From contig NZ_CP134779.1 of assembly GCF_031884435.1 (NCBI RefSeq), positions 4,774,001 through 4,838,000 on the forward strand: 64,000 nt of DNA. Direction: 5' to 3'. This stretch comes from Bosea sp. 685 (GTDB taxonomy: Bacteria > Pseudomonadota > Alphaproteobacteria > Rhizobiales > Beijerinckiaceae). Within the stretch, counting starts at the first letter, position 1. The number at the start of each line of letters is the position of its first letter. A program made the position numbers and the translations under genes. The notes beneath the pieces were generated by a model. The model did not search any database. It saw only the letters and a program-made list of their open reading frames with translations, and was not told the DNA's origin. Shown here one piece after another: positions 16,976 through 25,795 of this stretch.

Positions 16976-17536
16976 ATGAGGATCGTCGGCGGACGCTTCG
17001 GCGGGAGGCCGCTCGCCGGCCCTAAACCGGGGATCGGGACCATTCGCCCGACCTCCGACCGTTTGCGAGAATCGCTCTTCAACGTGCTCGCCCACGCCTA
17101 TGACGATGTGGTCGAGGGCGCGCGCGTGCTCGATCTCTTCGCCGGCACGGGCGCGATGGCGTTCGAAGCGCTCTCGCGCGGCGCTGAATTCGCGTTGCTG
17201 GTCGATGACGGCACCGAGGCGCGCGGCTTGATCCGCGAGAACCAGATGAATCTCGGCCTCGCCGGCCATAGCCGCGTCTTCCGCCGCGACGCCACCAAGC
17301 TCGGCCCGGCGAGCCCGATGCCGCCCTTCGGGCTGGTGTTCTGCGATCCGCCCTATCGCAAGGGCTTGGGCGAAAAGGCGCTCGTCTCGGCCCAGCTAGG
17401 CGGCTGGCTGACGCCGGACGCGCTCATCGTGCTGGAAGAGGCCGCGGGCGTGGAAATCGCCGTGCCGGAGGGCTTCGCCATGGTCGAGCGCCGCGACTAT
17501 GGCGAGACGCAGGTGGTCCTGCTGCGGCTGGGATAG
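16976..17536 (+). CDS. rsmD: 16S rRNA (guanine(966)-N(2))-methyltransferase
   Basis: Methylates G966 of 16S rRNA using SAM (186 aa). MRIVGGRFGGRPL and RPTSDRLRESLFNVL form the family N-terminus. DLFAGTGAMAFEALSRGA is the SAM-binding loop near residue 48, and CDPPYRKG near residue 122 is the N-methyltransferase catalytic motif. It directly follows rluB, consistent with a ribosome-modification operon. Confidence 0.95.
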   Translation: MRIVGGRFGGRPLAGPKPGIGTIRPTSDRLRESLFNVLAHAYDDVVEGARVLDLFAGTGAMAFEALSRGAEFALLVDDGTEARGLIRENQMNLGLAGHSRVFRRDATKLGPASPMPPFGLVFCDPPYRKGLGEKALVSAQLGGWLTPDALIVLEEAAGVEIAVPEGFAMVERRDYGETQVVLLRLG

Positions 17537-17665
17537 GATGTCAGCCCGCAGGGGCGATCTTGTACCAGAAGCTGGAGCGCTTCATCCTGTGGGCGCAACT
17601 TGACCGCGTCCAGCTCAGCCCTCAGGAAAAGCCAGGTTGAGACCGTCTGGGATTGCGAGGTCTGG

Positions 17666-18307
17666 ATGCTGCGACTTCATTATTACCCCGGCTTTATCAG
17701 CCTCGCCGCCCATATTGTCCTTGAGGAAATCGGCGCGGAATACGAACTTTCATTCGTCAATTTGCACAAGGGCCCGAGCAACAACCCATCCTATCGCGCC
17801 TTGCACCCAGATGGGCTCGTGCCTGTGCTGGAGAGCGATGACCTCGTTCTCTACGAGAGTACGGCCATCACCCTTCACTTGCTCGAGTTGAAGGAAGGAG
17901 CAACGCTTATACCTGCACAAGGCAGCGTCCTCAGGCCGCAGTTTTACAAATGGCTTATGTGGCTTGCGACCGCGCCGCACGCGAATTTGTCGCTCTACCT
18001 GCACCCCAACAAGGTCGCCGTCTCCGTCGAGGCACAAGCCGAAATCAAACAAGCCGCCGAGCAACGAGTGAATAGCCAGTTCGACCGCCTGGAAGACGAA
18101 CTGGCGCGTCATGGCGGCCCGTGGTTTTTGAGTGATACATACTCCGCTGTCGACGCCTATGTGTTCACCCTCGCGCGCTGGTCTCGCGGCATGCCCCGGC
18201 CCGCCGCCAGCCGACCACATTTGGGCGCGTATTTACGCCGCGTGATCGAGCGGCCAGCCGTTCAGCGTGCCCTTGCACAAGAACACATACCGCAGCCATG
18301 GCTATGA
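17666..18307 (+). CDS. glutathione S-transferase family protein
   Basis: A 213-residue protein with a thioredoxin-like N-terminal domain (MLRLHYYPGFISLAAHIVLEEIG; DGLVPVLESDDLVLYESTAI, where the ES pair binds the glutathione gamma-glutamyl group) and an all-helical C-terminal domain (about 90-213, with FLSDTYSAVDAYVF). It resembles bacterial beta-class-like GSTs; the substrate is unknown. ATG 17666 starts the conserved fold; the in-frame upstream extension looks unconserved. Base composition is visibly less GC-rich than its neighbours, a mild hint of later acquisition. Confidence 0.85.
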   Translation: MLRLHYYPGFISLAAHIVLEEIGAEYELSFVNLHKGPSNNPSYRALHPDGLVPVLESDDLVLYESTAITLHLLELKEGATLIPAQGSVLRPQFYKWLMWLATAPHANLSLYLHPNKVAVSVEAQAEIKQAAEQRVNSQFDRLEDELARHGGPWFLSDTYSAVDAYVFTLARWSRGMPRPAASRPHLGAYLRRVIERPAVQRALAQEHIPQPWL

Positions 18308-18368
18308 GACAGAGTGCTGCATGACGCCGGAGGCGTCGTACCGTTCTCATGAGAACGCGGCCTGATTT

Positions 18369-20171
18369 TCACCGCCGCCCGAACAGCTTCTCGATATCGC
18401 TGAGCTTCAACTCGACATAGGTCGGCCGGCCATGGTTGCACTGGCCTGAATTGGGCGTGACCTCCATCTCGCGCAGCAGTGCGTCCATCTCCTCGGGGCG
18501 CATGCGGCGGCCGGCGCGCACCGAATTGTGGCAGGCCATCGTCGCCAGCACATGGTCGAGCCGGCGTTCGAGCGAGCCCGCCGTACCATGCTCGGCCAGC
18601 GCATCGGCGACATCGCGCACGAGCTTCTGGAGATTGCCGCCGGCGAGCTGGCTTGGTGCCTCACGAACCAGCACCGCGCCGGGCCCGAAGGCCTCGATGC
18701 CGAGCCCCAGCGTCGCGAGTTCGTCGCAGGCCGCATTCAGGCGATCGGCATCGACGGGGTCGAGTTCGACGACCTCCGGCAGCAAAAGCGCCTGCCGGGC
18801 GATGCCCGACTTGGCGCGCTCGGCCTTCAACCGCTCATAGACCAGCCGCTCATGGGCGGCATGCTGGTCGACGATGACGACACCCTCTCGTGTCTGGGCG
18901 ACGATATAGGTCTCGTGCAATTGCGCGCGGGCCGCGCCGAGTGGCCGATCGAGTGCATCGGGAGCGGGCTCGACAGCGTGGGCGCGTGCATCGGCAGAGG
19001 GCGCAGCGAAGCTCTCGAAGCCCGCCTGGGACGCCTCGCCGAAGCCGGCTGCAGGCCGGGGCCAGGCCGGCGTCTCGGGAAAATGCGGGCGCGGGATGGA
19101 AGCCCCCCCATTGCCCGCGAACACAGCGCGAAAGGCCTCCAGCGTCCGGGCCCCGCCGGTGGTTGTTGCGCGATGGCCAGCCTCGGCCAGAGCCGCCTTC
19201 AGCCCGGAGACGACAAGGCCGCGCACCAGAGCGGGATCGCGGAAGCGCACCTCGCTCTTGGCCGGGTGGACGTTGACGTCGACGAGGCGCGGCTCGCAGG
19301 CGACATCGAGGAACAGCACCGGATGTCGGTCGGAGGGCACGACATCGGCATAGGCGCCGCGCACGGCCGAGAGCAGCAGCTTGTCGCGCACCGGCCGGCC
19401 GTTCACCGCCAAATGCACCCCCGCCGAGGTGCCGCGATGGAAGGTCGGCAGGCCGGCAAAGCCCGTGACGCGGAAGCCCTCGCGCGCCACATCCAAAGGC
19501 AGCGCATTTTCCGGGAAATCGCGCCCGAGCCCGCGCGCCAGCCGACGCAGCATGCCATCCTCACCATGCGCCTCCGCCGGCCAGTCGAATCCGGTGACGT
19601 GATCGCCATCGAGCGCGAAGCGGATCGTCGGATGGGTGATGGCGAGCCGCCGCAGCATCTCCGAGACGGCCTGCGCCTCGGCACGGTCGCTCTTCAGGAA
19701 TTTGAGCCGCGCCGGAGTGAAGGCGAAGAGATCGCTCACCTCGATGCGCGTCCCTGCCACTGCCACGACCGGCCGCACCACACCCTTCTCGCCAGCCTCG
19801 ACGACAAGCCCATGGCCATGAGCGGAATCATGCCGGCGGGTCGCGATCGAGAGCCGCGCGACCGAACCGATCGAGGGCAAGGCCTCACCGCGAAAACCCA
19901 GCGACTTGATCGCGAAAAGGTCGCCATCGGGCAGTTTCGAGGTGGCGTGGCGCTCGATCGCCAGCGCCAGATCCTCGGGCGACATGCCGGAGCCGTCATC
20001 GACGACGCGGATCAATTCGCGCCCACCGGCTGCGATCGTGACCGAAATCGCGCGCGCGCCGGCATCGATCGCGTTCTCGACCAACTCCTTCACGGCAGCC
20101 GCCGGCCGCTCGATCACCTCGCCGGCGGCGATGCGGTCGACGAGAACGGGATCGAGGCGGCGAACTGTCAT
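18369..20171 (-). CDS. mutL: DNA mismatch repair endonuclease MutL
   Basis: Couples MutS mismatch recognition to strand removal (600 aa). The N-terminal GHKL ATPase is intact: [33 protein letters not shown] and FRGEALPSI. The C-terminal dimerisation domain contains [15 protein letters not shown] and ends with [20 protein letters not shown]. The ATG at 20171 begins [14 protein letters not shown], the standard start; the longer open frame upstream is rejected. Pgi lies 40 bp upstream in the same direction, so they may share a transcript. Confidence 0.96.
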   Translation of the reverse strand: MTVRRLDPVLVDRIAAGEVIERPAAAVKELVENAIDAGARAISVTIAAGGRELIRVVDDGSGMSPEDLALAIERHATSKLPDGDLFAIKSLGFRGEALPSIGSVARLSIATRRHDSAHGHGLVVEAGEKGVVRPVVAVAGTRIEVSDLFAFTPARLKFLKSDRAEAQAVSEMLRRLAITHPTIRFALDGDHVTGFDWPAEAHGEDGMLRRLARGLGRDFPENALPLDVAREGFRVTGFAGLPTFHRGTSAGVHLAVNGRPVRDKLLLSAVRGAYADVVPSDRHPVLFLDVACEPRLVDVNVHPAKSEVRFRDPALVRGLVVSGLKAALAEAGHRATTTGGARTLEAFRAVFAGNGGASIPRPHFPETPAWPRPAAGFGEASQAGFESFAAPSADARAHAVEPAPDALDRPLGAARAQLHETYIVAQTREGVVIVDQHAAHERLVYERLKAERAKSGIARQALLLPEVVELDPVDADRLNAACDELATLGLGIEAFGPGAVLVREAPSQLAGGNLQKLVRDVADALAEHGTAGSLERRLDHVLATMACHNSVRAGRRMRPEEMDALLREMEVTPNSGQCNHGRPTYVELKLSDIEKLFGRR

Positions 20172-20211
20172 GAATAGCCCAGCAGGAGAAGACCAGGCAC
20201 AGTCCGAATCG

Positions 20212-21534
20212 TCAGCTGCGCCCTTCGGCAAGATAGCGCTTGGCGAGGAGTTTCGCTTCCTCGACCGCCGGCTGGTCGAACGGATCCACACCCATGGCAT
20301 AGCCGGTCAGGACCGTCTCGAGCATGAAGTGCATCAGCACCTCGCCATGGATGGTCTCGTCGATCTCATCGACATGGAAGCGGCGCACCGAGCAGCCGTT
20401 CTTGGCGAAGGTGTCGATCATCGCGACGCCCTGAGCGGCCACGAGATCGCCGATCGTCTTGCCGGCGAAATCGTCCTGGCCGATCTTGCCGGCAAGCTCG
20501 GCATCGATCCTGGGACCCTTGCCCTTGGCGCCGACCGTCAGCACCGTGAAGAACTTGTCCTTCGGGCCGGCGAGATAGAGCTGCTGCTGCGAATGCTGAT
20601 CGACCGGGCCGAGCGCGCCGACAGGCTGCGTGCCCTGCCCATCCTTGCCCAGGCTCTCGGCCCAGAGCTGCATCCACCAGCGCGTCAGCAGTGCGAATTT
20701 GTCGGCATAGGGCATCAGAACGGCGATGTTCTTGCCTGAGCGCATCGCGGCGAGATGCAGCGCCGCACCGACCGCGGCCGGCGTCTCGCGCACGCTCTTG
20801 CCCGCCAGGACCGGTGCCACCGCCTTGGCGGCGCCGGCCCGCAGAGCCTCGATGTCGAGACCCAGCGCGGCCGCCGGCAACAGGCCGCAATTGGTCAGCA
20901 CCGAATAGCGTCCACCGACGCCGGTATGGTGCTCGAGGAAGGGTACGCCGAAGGGCTCGAGCAGCGCGCGCAGCGGATGCAGCTTGCCGGGAATCGCAGG
21001 CTCGGACAGGCCCTGGAAACGCTCGCCGATCTGCGCATCGCTGAAGCCGGCGGCACGCAGGGCGCTGATCACCGTGATGCTCTGCAGCAGGGTCTCGCCG
21101 GTGCCGCCCGATTTCGAGATGGCGACGAATTTCGTCGTCTTGAACGGCAGCTTGGCGAGCAGCTCCGAATAGGTCTCGGGGTCGAGATTGTCGATGAAAT
21201 GGACGCGCGGCTCGGGCGCGAAGCGCGACAGGCCGGAGATGCCGTAATCGGCGAGCTGCGCCAGCGTCTGGCCGCCGAGGCTGGAGCCGCCGGTGCCGAG
21301 CACGAGGATATCGGTCGCGCCCTCCTTGAGGCGCTTGGCCGCGGCATGGACCGGCGGCAGATCGGCCGTGTCGGCGGGCAGGCCGAGCAGCGGCAGCGAA
21401 TGATCCCGCGCCTGGCCCTGCAGCCGCGCTAATGCGGGCGCAAGATCAGCCAGCGCCTGCTCGAAAGCGGCGTCGGGAATGCCGCCCTTGCCGACACCGG
21501 ATTCAAGCGCGAGATCGAAGCTTTGCTGCAGCAT
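20212..21534 (-). CDS. pgi: glucose-6-phosphate isomerase
   Basis: Interconverts glucose-6-phosphate and fructose-6-phosphate in the cytoplasm. The 440-residue length is that of the shorter Pgi type found in many alphaproteobacteria. Sugar-phosphate (SIS-like) elements are visible: [18 protein letters not shown] near residue 78, [15 protein letters not shown] near residue 137 and [16 protein letters not shown] near residue 205. It lies between mutL and two M16 peptidase genes on the same strand. Confidence 0.94.
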   Translation of the reverse strand: MLQQSFDLALESGVGKGGIPDAAFEQALADLAPALARLQGQARDHSLPLLGLPADTADLPPVHAAAKRLKEGATDILVLGTGGSSLGGQTLAQLADYGISGLSRFAPEPRVHFIDNLDPETYSELLAKLPFKTTKFVAISKSGGTGETLLQSITVISALRAAGFSDAQIGERFQGLSEPAIPGKLHPLRALLEPFGVPFLEHHTGVGGRYSVLTNCGLLPAAALGLDIEALRAGAAKAVAPVLAGKSVRETPAAVGAALHLAAMRSGKNIAVLMPYADKFALLTRWWMQLWAESLGKDGQGTQPVGALGPVDQHSQQQLYLAGPKDKFFTVLTVGAKGKGPRIDAELAGKIGQDDFAGKTIGDLVAAQGVAMIDTFAKNGCSVRRFHVDEIDETIHGEVLMHFMLETVLTGYAMGVDPFDQPAVEEAKLLAKRYLAEGRS

Positions 21535-21579
21535 GGTGATGAGGTCCGTCGCTGTGCCTGAGGGAAAGGACGAGAGGGT

Positions 21580-22875
21580 TCAGACGAGGCCGACCGGCCG
21601 ACCGACGGCCTGCACCAGCAAGCGCGGATCGCCGAACAGACGCTTGGCCACGCGGCAGATATCGGCGAGCGTGACCTCGGCGAAGAGCCGGTTGCGCTCG
21701 CTCAGGAACTCCGGCTCGAAGCCGTTGACCGCGAGGCTGAGCAGTTCGGCGGCGATCTTGGGAGAGGTGTCGAAGCGCAGCGGATAGGAGCCGATGATGT
21801 AGCGCTTGGCCTCCTCGACTTCATGCTCGCTTGGCCCCTCATTTGCGAGCTTGGCCATCTCCTCGCGGATGACGACAAGCGATTCCGCCGCGCGGTCGTT
21901 GCGCGTCGCGGTGCCGCCGACGAGCATGGCGCTCTCGCGCAGGGGCAGCAGGCTGGAGGAAACGCCATAGGCGAGGCCGCGCTTCTCGCGCACCTCGAGG
22001 AAGAGGCGGGAGGTGAAGGCCGAGCCACCGAGGATATGATTCAGCACGCTGCCCGCGATGAAATCGGGATCGTTGCGCATCAATCCCGGCCCGACGAAGC
22101 GCAGCACGGTCTGGGGCACGTCGAGATCGATGACATGGGTCTGGCCCAGCCCCTGGATCGGCAGCGGCGTGCCCGGCAGAGCACGCGGCCTGCCTTCCGG
22201 CAAGGCGCCGAAGATCTGGTCGAGACGCTGCGCCAGCTCGTCGGCGGTGATGTCACCGACCACGACGATCTTGAGGCCACCGCGGCTGAGCAGATCGCGG
22301 GTGAGCGTCTTGAGCCCTGCCGCCTGCAGTTTCGAGACGCTGTCGATATCGCCCTTCTCGGGCCGGCCATAGGGGTGGCCGGGATAGGCCGCCGCATAAA
22401 GCGCATTGCGGCAGAGCGTCTCGGGGTTCTGCGCCTGGCGCTGCAGTCCGGCAACGATCTGCGACTTCACCCGCGTGACCGCGTCGACATCGAAGCGCGG
22501 CGCGTTGAGCGCCAGCGCCAGCAATTCGAAAGCAGTATCGCGATGGCGCGACAGGGTCTGGAGCTGGCCGTGGAAATCGTCTCGGCGCGCATCGAAGCCG
22601 AGGCTGATGGCGTGGTCGGCCATCTTGCCCTGGAAGGCCTCGGCATCGAGATCGCCGGCGCCCTCATCGAGCAGGCCGGAGATCATATAAGCGCTGCCGG
22701 CCCCGTTCTCGGGGTCGCGGGTCGCGCCGCCGTCGAAGGCGAAGTCGATCGCGATCAGGGGCAGGCTATGCTCTTCGACCAGCCAGGCCTCGACGCCGGC
22801 AGTGGAGCGGACCTTCTGCACAGCGACGGAGGGGCCAGCGATCGCGGAATGGGCAACGGGGATGGGCGCGTTCAT
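21580..22875 (-). CDS. M16 family peptidase homologue lacking the zinc motif
   Basis: A 431-residue pitrilysin-fold protein. Where active M16 enzymes have HxxEH, this one reads AYMISGLLDEGAG, so it should not bind catalytic zinc. The C-terminal M16 domain is well preserved (VGPGLMRNDPDFIAGSVLNHILGG, REKRGLAYGVSSSL). Active/inactive M16 pairs act as heterodimers in several bacteria, and the active partner is encoded 56 bp upstream, so this is likely its structural subunit. No clear signal peptide is visible, and the location is uncertain. Confidence 0.9.
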   Translation of the reverse strand: MNAPIPVAHSAIAGPSVAVQKVRSTAGVEAWLVEEHSLPLIAIDFAFDGGATRDPENGAGSAYMISGLLDEGAGDLDAEAFQGKMADHAISLGFDARRDDFHGQLQTLSRHRDTAFELLALALNAPRFDVDAVTRVKSQIVAGLQRQAQNPETLCRNALYAAAYPGHPYGRPEKGDIDSVSKLQAAGLKTLTRDLLSRGGLKIVVVGDITADELAQRLDQIFGALPEGRPRALPGTPLPIQGLGQTHVIDLDVPQTVLRFVGPGLMRNDPDFIAGSVLNHILGGSAFTSRLFLEVREKRGLAYGVSSSLLPLRESAMLVGGTATRNDRAAESLVVIREEMAKLANEGPSEHEVEEAKRYIIGSYPLRFDTSPKIAAELLSLAVNGFEPEFLSERNRLFAEVTLADICRVAKRLFGDPRLLVQAVGRPVGLV

Positions 22876-22931
22876 GTCGCTTCCTGAAAGCGGGACATGA
22901 CGCCCCGCCCGGTTGAAAGGAGGGCAGACGG

Positions 22932-24224
22932 TCAGGCGACCGGCAGCAAAAGGCCGGTGACCGAGCGGTCGGGCCGGAGATAACGGCGCGCGGCCTCGAC
23001 GACCGCCTCGCGCGGAACCGCCTCGATGCGCTCGGGCCAGGTCAACACATCCTCGACGGTCTCACCGACGGCAAGCGAGGCCCCGAAGATGCGGGCGAGC
23101 GAAGACTGGCTGTCGCGGGCGAAGATGGTCTCGGCAACGAGCCGGGTGCGGGCGCGCGTCAGTTCGATCTCGCTGGGCCCCTCCGCCAGGAAGGTCGCGA
23201 GTGCGGCATCGAGGCCGGCTTCGAGCACGGCCATCTCCACGCCCGGGCGCGGGCTGGTCGAGACCTGGAAAGCCGAGCGATCAACCATCGAGCCCATGAA
23301 ATAGGCGCTGGCGCCGGCGGCGAGCTCCTGCTCGACGCAGAGGCTGCGATAGAGCCGCGACGTGGTGCCACCGCCAAGGATTTCCGCAGCGATCTCCAGA
23401 GCGAAGACCTCGGTCCGATCGCCGCTGAGATAGGTCGGTGTCAGCCAGCCCCGGCGCAACGAAGGCTGGTGCACGCGCGGATCGCTCAGCGTGACGCGCC
23501 GCGCCGCGCGCGGATCGGGCTCGGCTGGACGCTTGCGGGAAGGGGTCTCGCCGCGCGCAGCAATCTGGCCATAGGTTGCCTCGGCGAGCTCGCGCACTTC
23601 CTTCGCCTCGACATCGCCGGCAACGACCAGGATCGCATTCTCGGGCGTGTAGAAGCGCTGGTAGTAGGCGAAGGCGTCGTCGCGGTTCAGCTCCTCGATC
23701 TCGTGCTCCCAGCCGATGATCGGCGTGCCATAGGGATGATGCACGAACATCGCCGCGGAGAACTCCTCGCTGAGCTGAGCCGCCGGGTCGGAATCGACGC
23801 GCATGCGGCGCTCCTCGAGCACAACGTCGCGCTCTGGTCCGACAACGCTCTCGTCGAAGGCGAGCCCGGTCATCCGGTCGGCCTCGTAATCCATCATGGC
23901 GCGCAGGTGCTGCTTCGGCACGCGCTGGAAATAGGCGGTGTAGTCGTAGGAGGTGAAGGCGTTCTCCTGCCCGCCGAAGCCGGCGACGATCTTGGAGAAT
24001 TCGCCTGCCGGCCAGCGGGCCGTGCCTTTGAACATCAGATGTTCGAGGAAATGGGCGATGCCGGACTTGCCCGCCGGATCATCGGCCGAACCGTTGCGGT
24101 ACCAGACCATATGGGTGACGACCGGGGCGCGATGGTCGGGTACCACGACGACCTCCAGGCCGTTGCCGAGCCGAAACGACTCGACAGGCACGCTCATGCG
24201 GGTCGGTGGGATATGGATCGTCAT
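22932..24224 (-). CDS. M16 family zinc metallopeptidase (active subunit)
   Basis: A 430-residue pitrilysin-family peptidase with the inverted zinc motif HFLEH near residue 55 and the distal Glu in DYEADRM about 75 residues later, so it is predicted active. The middle shows HPYGTPIIGWEHEIEEL and the C-terminal domain GGGTTSRLYRSL. The ATG at 24224 gives MTIHIPPTRMSVPVESF, the usual start; the longer frame would translate a large inverted-repeat element (24259-24523). It is cotranscribed with the inactive homologue that follows. The substrates are unknown. Confidence 0.92.
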   Translation of the reverse strand: MTIHIPPTRMSVPVESFRLGNGLEVVVVPDHRAPVVTHMVWYRNGSADDPAGKSGIAHFLEHLMFKGTARWPAGEFSKIVAGFGGQENAFTSYDYTAYFQRVPKQHLRAMMDYEADRMTGLAFDESVVGPERDVVLEERRMRVDSDPAAQLSEEFSAAMFVHHPYGTPIIGWEHEIEELNRDDAFAYYQRFYTPENAILVVAGDVEAKEVRELAEATYGQIAARGETPSRKRPAEPDPRAARRVTLSDPRVHQPSLRRGWLTPTYLSGDRTEVFALEIAAEILGGGTTSRLYRSLCVEQELAAGASAYFMGSMVDRSAFQVSTSPRPGVEMAVLEAGLDAALATFLAEGPSEIELTRARTRLVAETIFARDSQSSLARIFGASLAVGETVEDVLTWPERIEAVPREAVVEAARRYLRPDRSVTGLLLPVA

Positions 24225-24258
24225 CGCGGGACCGTGGTGGGTTGGCGGCGGGGCATGA

Positions 24259-24523
24259 AGAGCCTCTAACAAAACCTGGAGGGGCCTCGACGCCGGCAAT
24301 TCGTTCGTTCCGCCAGAAGCGGCACGAAGCCGATGCCAATGGCATAGGCAAGCGACGCGACGCCGCGGACGATCGAATTCCCGGCGCCGAAAGTGGGCTT
24401 TGGAGGGGCGCCTGCTGCGTCGAAACGACTTGCCGATACCAAAGGGTATCGGCTGCGCGCTTCTCCTAGCATCCACCTCCTCCAAAACCCATCGAGACCC
24501 CTCCAGGTTTTGTTAGAGGCTCT
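24259..24523. repeat. 265-bp inverted-repeat element, MITE-like
   Basis: Arms at 24259-24292 and 24490-24523 are inverted copies over 34 bp with two mismatches; the outer 26 bp (AGAGCCTCTAACAAAACCTG plus GAGGGG) are perfect. A separate 9-bp hairpin GCCGATACC/GGTATCGGC lies at 24432-24453. No target-site duplication is evident. No protein in the inner 197 bp looks real. The gap 24225-24572 contains only this element. It could be a non-autonomous mobile element or a large regulatory hairpin. Confidence 0.7.
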
Positions 24524-24572
24524 CAACCCATATAGGCCGCCATCCCTCGGAGAACCAGACGCGACGCCCGTC

Positions 24573-25238
24573 TCAGTTGATCGCCGGCAGGGTCGGCATG
24601 GGCGTACCCTGAACGAATTCCTTCTGTCCCACGGCCTGCGTGTCCTCGCGCGGGGCATTCCTGCCAGGTCCGACAGGCGCCGTTCCGGCCGGGCGACGAT
24701 AGCCGACCGGCGGCTCGTAGAGATATTTCCGGTCCGGCTCGCCACCATAGGTCAGGCTCGCCAAATCCTCGGCGTTCTTGCCCGCGGCGATGTCGCGACC
24801 GGTCCGGATCGGGCCGATGTTTTCCTCATAGGTCTTCGACTGCTGCGGCTGGAACGGCCGGCTGTCGCGGCCTGCGACACGGCCCTTTTGCAGCTCTTCC
24901 TGGCTTAGCAGCGGGCGCTGATTGTCCTTGTACTTCTCGCGTTCGGTGGCGGGCACCAGCGCGCGTGCATCCTCGGCGCGACGCTTGACGATTTCGGGAT
25001 CATTCGGCCAGGCGGCATTGCGCGCGCTCGCCGGCTCCTGCGGCCGCGGCAGGGTCGAACCGGGAGGCACCACGAGCGGCGGCCGCTGCCGGTATTCGAT
25101 GTCGCTATTGGCCTTGCCGCCGATGACGCCCTCCATCAGATTCTTGAAGAGCATGCCCTCCTGCGCGAAGGCGGGCGAGGCCGCAAGCAGCAGCCCACCG
25201 GCCAGGAGCCAATGCGTCACGCGGATGCGATGAGCCAT
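24573..25238 (-). CDS. secreted hypothetical protein, possibly BamF/DUF3035-like
   Basis: A 221-residue protein with a clear Sec signal peptide (MAHRIRVTHWLLAGGLLLAASPAFAQ) and a low-complexity mature part rich in Pro, Arg and Gln. RQRPPLVVPPGSTLPRPQ is near residue 55 and MPTLPAIN is at the C-terminus. The start at 25238 has GGGAGG at good spacing. The gene order ileS-lspA-this-M16-M16 is the place where many alphaproteobacteria carry a DUF3035 (BamF) lipoprotein, and the Pro-rich PPLVVPP motif is compatible. No lipobox Cys is seen, so the assignment is tentative. Confidence 0.7.
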   Translation of the reverse strand: MAHRIRVTHWLLAGGLLLAASPAFAQEGMLFKNLMEGVIGGKANSDIEYRQRPPLVVPPGSTLPRPQEPASARNAAWPNDPEIVKRRAEDARALVPATEREKYKDNQRPLLSQEELQKGRVAGRDSRPFQPQQSKTYEENIGPIRTGRDIAAGKNAEDLASLTYGGEPDRKYLYEPPVGYRRPAGTAPVGPGRNAPREDTQAVGQKEFVQGTPMPTLPAIN

Positions 25239-25312
25239 CTCAAACCTCCCTCGGGATTTTTTCATCCCCACTTCAACCTCAGGCGCGCGGCAAAACGATG
25301 GCGAAGCGCGCA

Positions 25313-25795
25313 TCATGCCGGCTTATCCGGGCTGGAACGGAAGGACTCATATAGCAGAGCGGCCACGCCGACAACGATCGCCGCATCGGCGATGTTGAAG
25401 ATGTACCAGCTGAAGCTGCCGTGATGCAGGTGCACGAAATCGACGACAGCGCCATAGGCCGCGCGATCGAGGCCATTGCCCAGCGCTCCGCCGACGATCA
25501 GCGCCAGGCTGATAACGGTCAATCGCCGCGTCTCGCGCCACATCCAGCGCCCGAGCCAGATCGCGGCAACGAACGAGATCACCACCAGGAGCCAGCGGCC
25601 GAGGTCGCCATCCTGCTGGAACAGGCCATAGGAAATGCCGCGATTCCAGGCGAGCACGATCTCCATGAAGGGCGCGACCTCGAAGGGACCGTTCTCGGCC
25701 AGCCGAACCCCGAAGAGCAGCCAGAGCTTGAGCGCCTGATCAAGCCCAAAGACCAGAGCGACGATGAAGACGCCGAGGCGGCGCGCGGGCATCAT
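25313..25795 (-). CDS. lspA: lipoprotein signal peptidase (signal peptidase II)
   Basis: Inner-membrane aspartic protease that removes signal peptides from lipoproteins (160 aa, usual length). Four transmembrane segments are visible. The two catalytic Asp residues are in [14 protein letters not shown] (D119) and FNIADAAI (D137). The double start ATGATG (25795/25792) overlaps the ileS TGA, so translation is coupled to ileS, a classic arrangement. Confidence 0.95.
   Translation of the reverse strand: MMPARRLGVFIVALVFGLDQALKLWLLFGVRLAENGPFEVAPFMEIVLAWNRGISYGLFQQDGDLGRWLLVVISFVAAIWLGRWMWRETRRLTVISLALIVGGALGNGLDRAAYGAVVDFVHLHHGSFSWYIFNIADAAIVVGVAALLYESFRSSPDKPA

Noticed and set aside
17560..17665. 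A possible remnant of a Vsr-like endonuclease (VETVWDCEVW) before the GST start
   Set aside because: The resemblance is to a few residues only and no upstream part of such a gene is visible; it may be chance.
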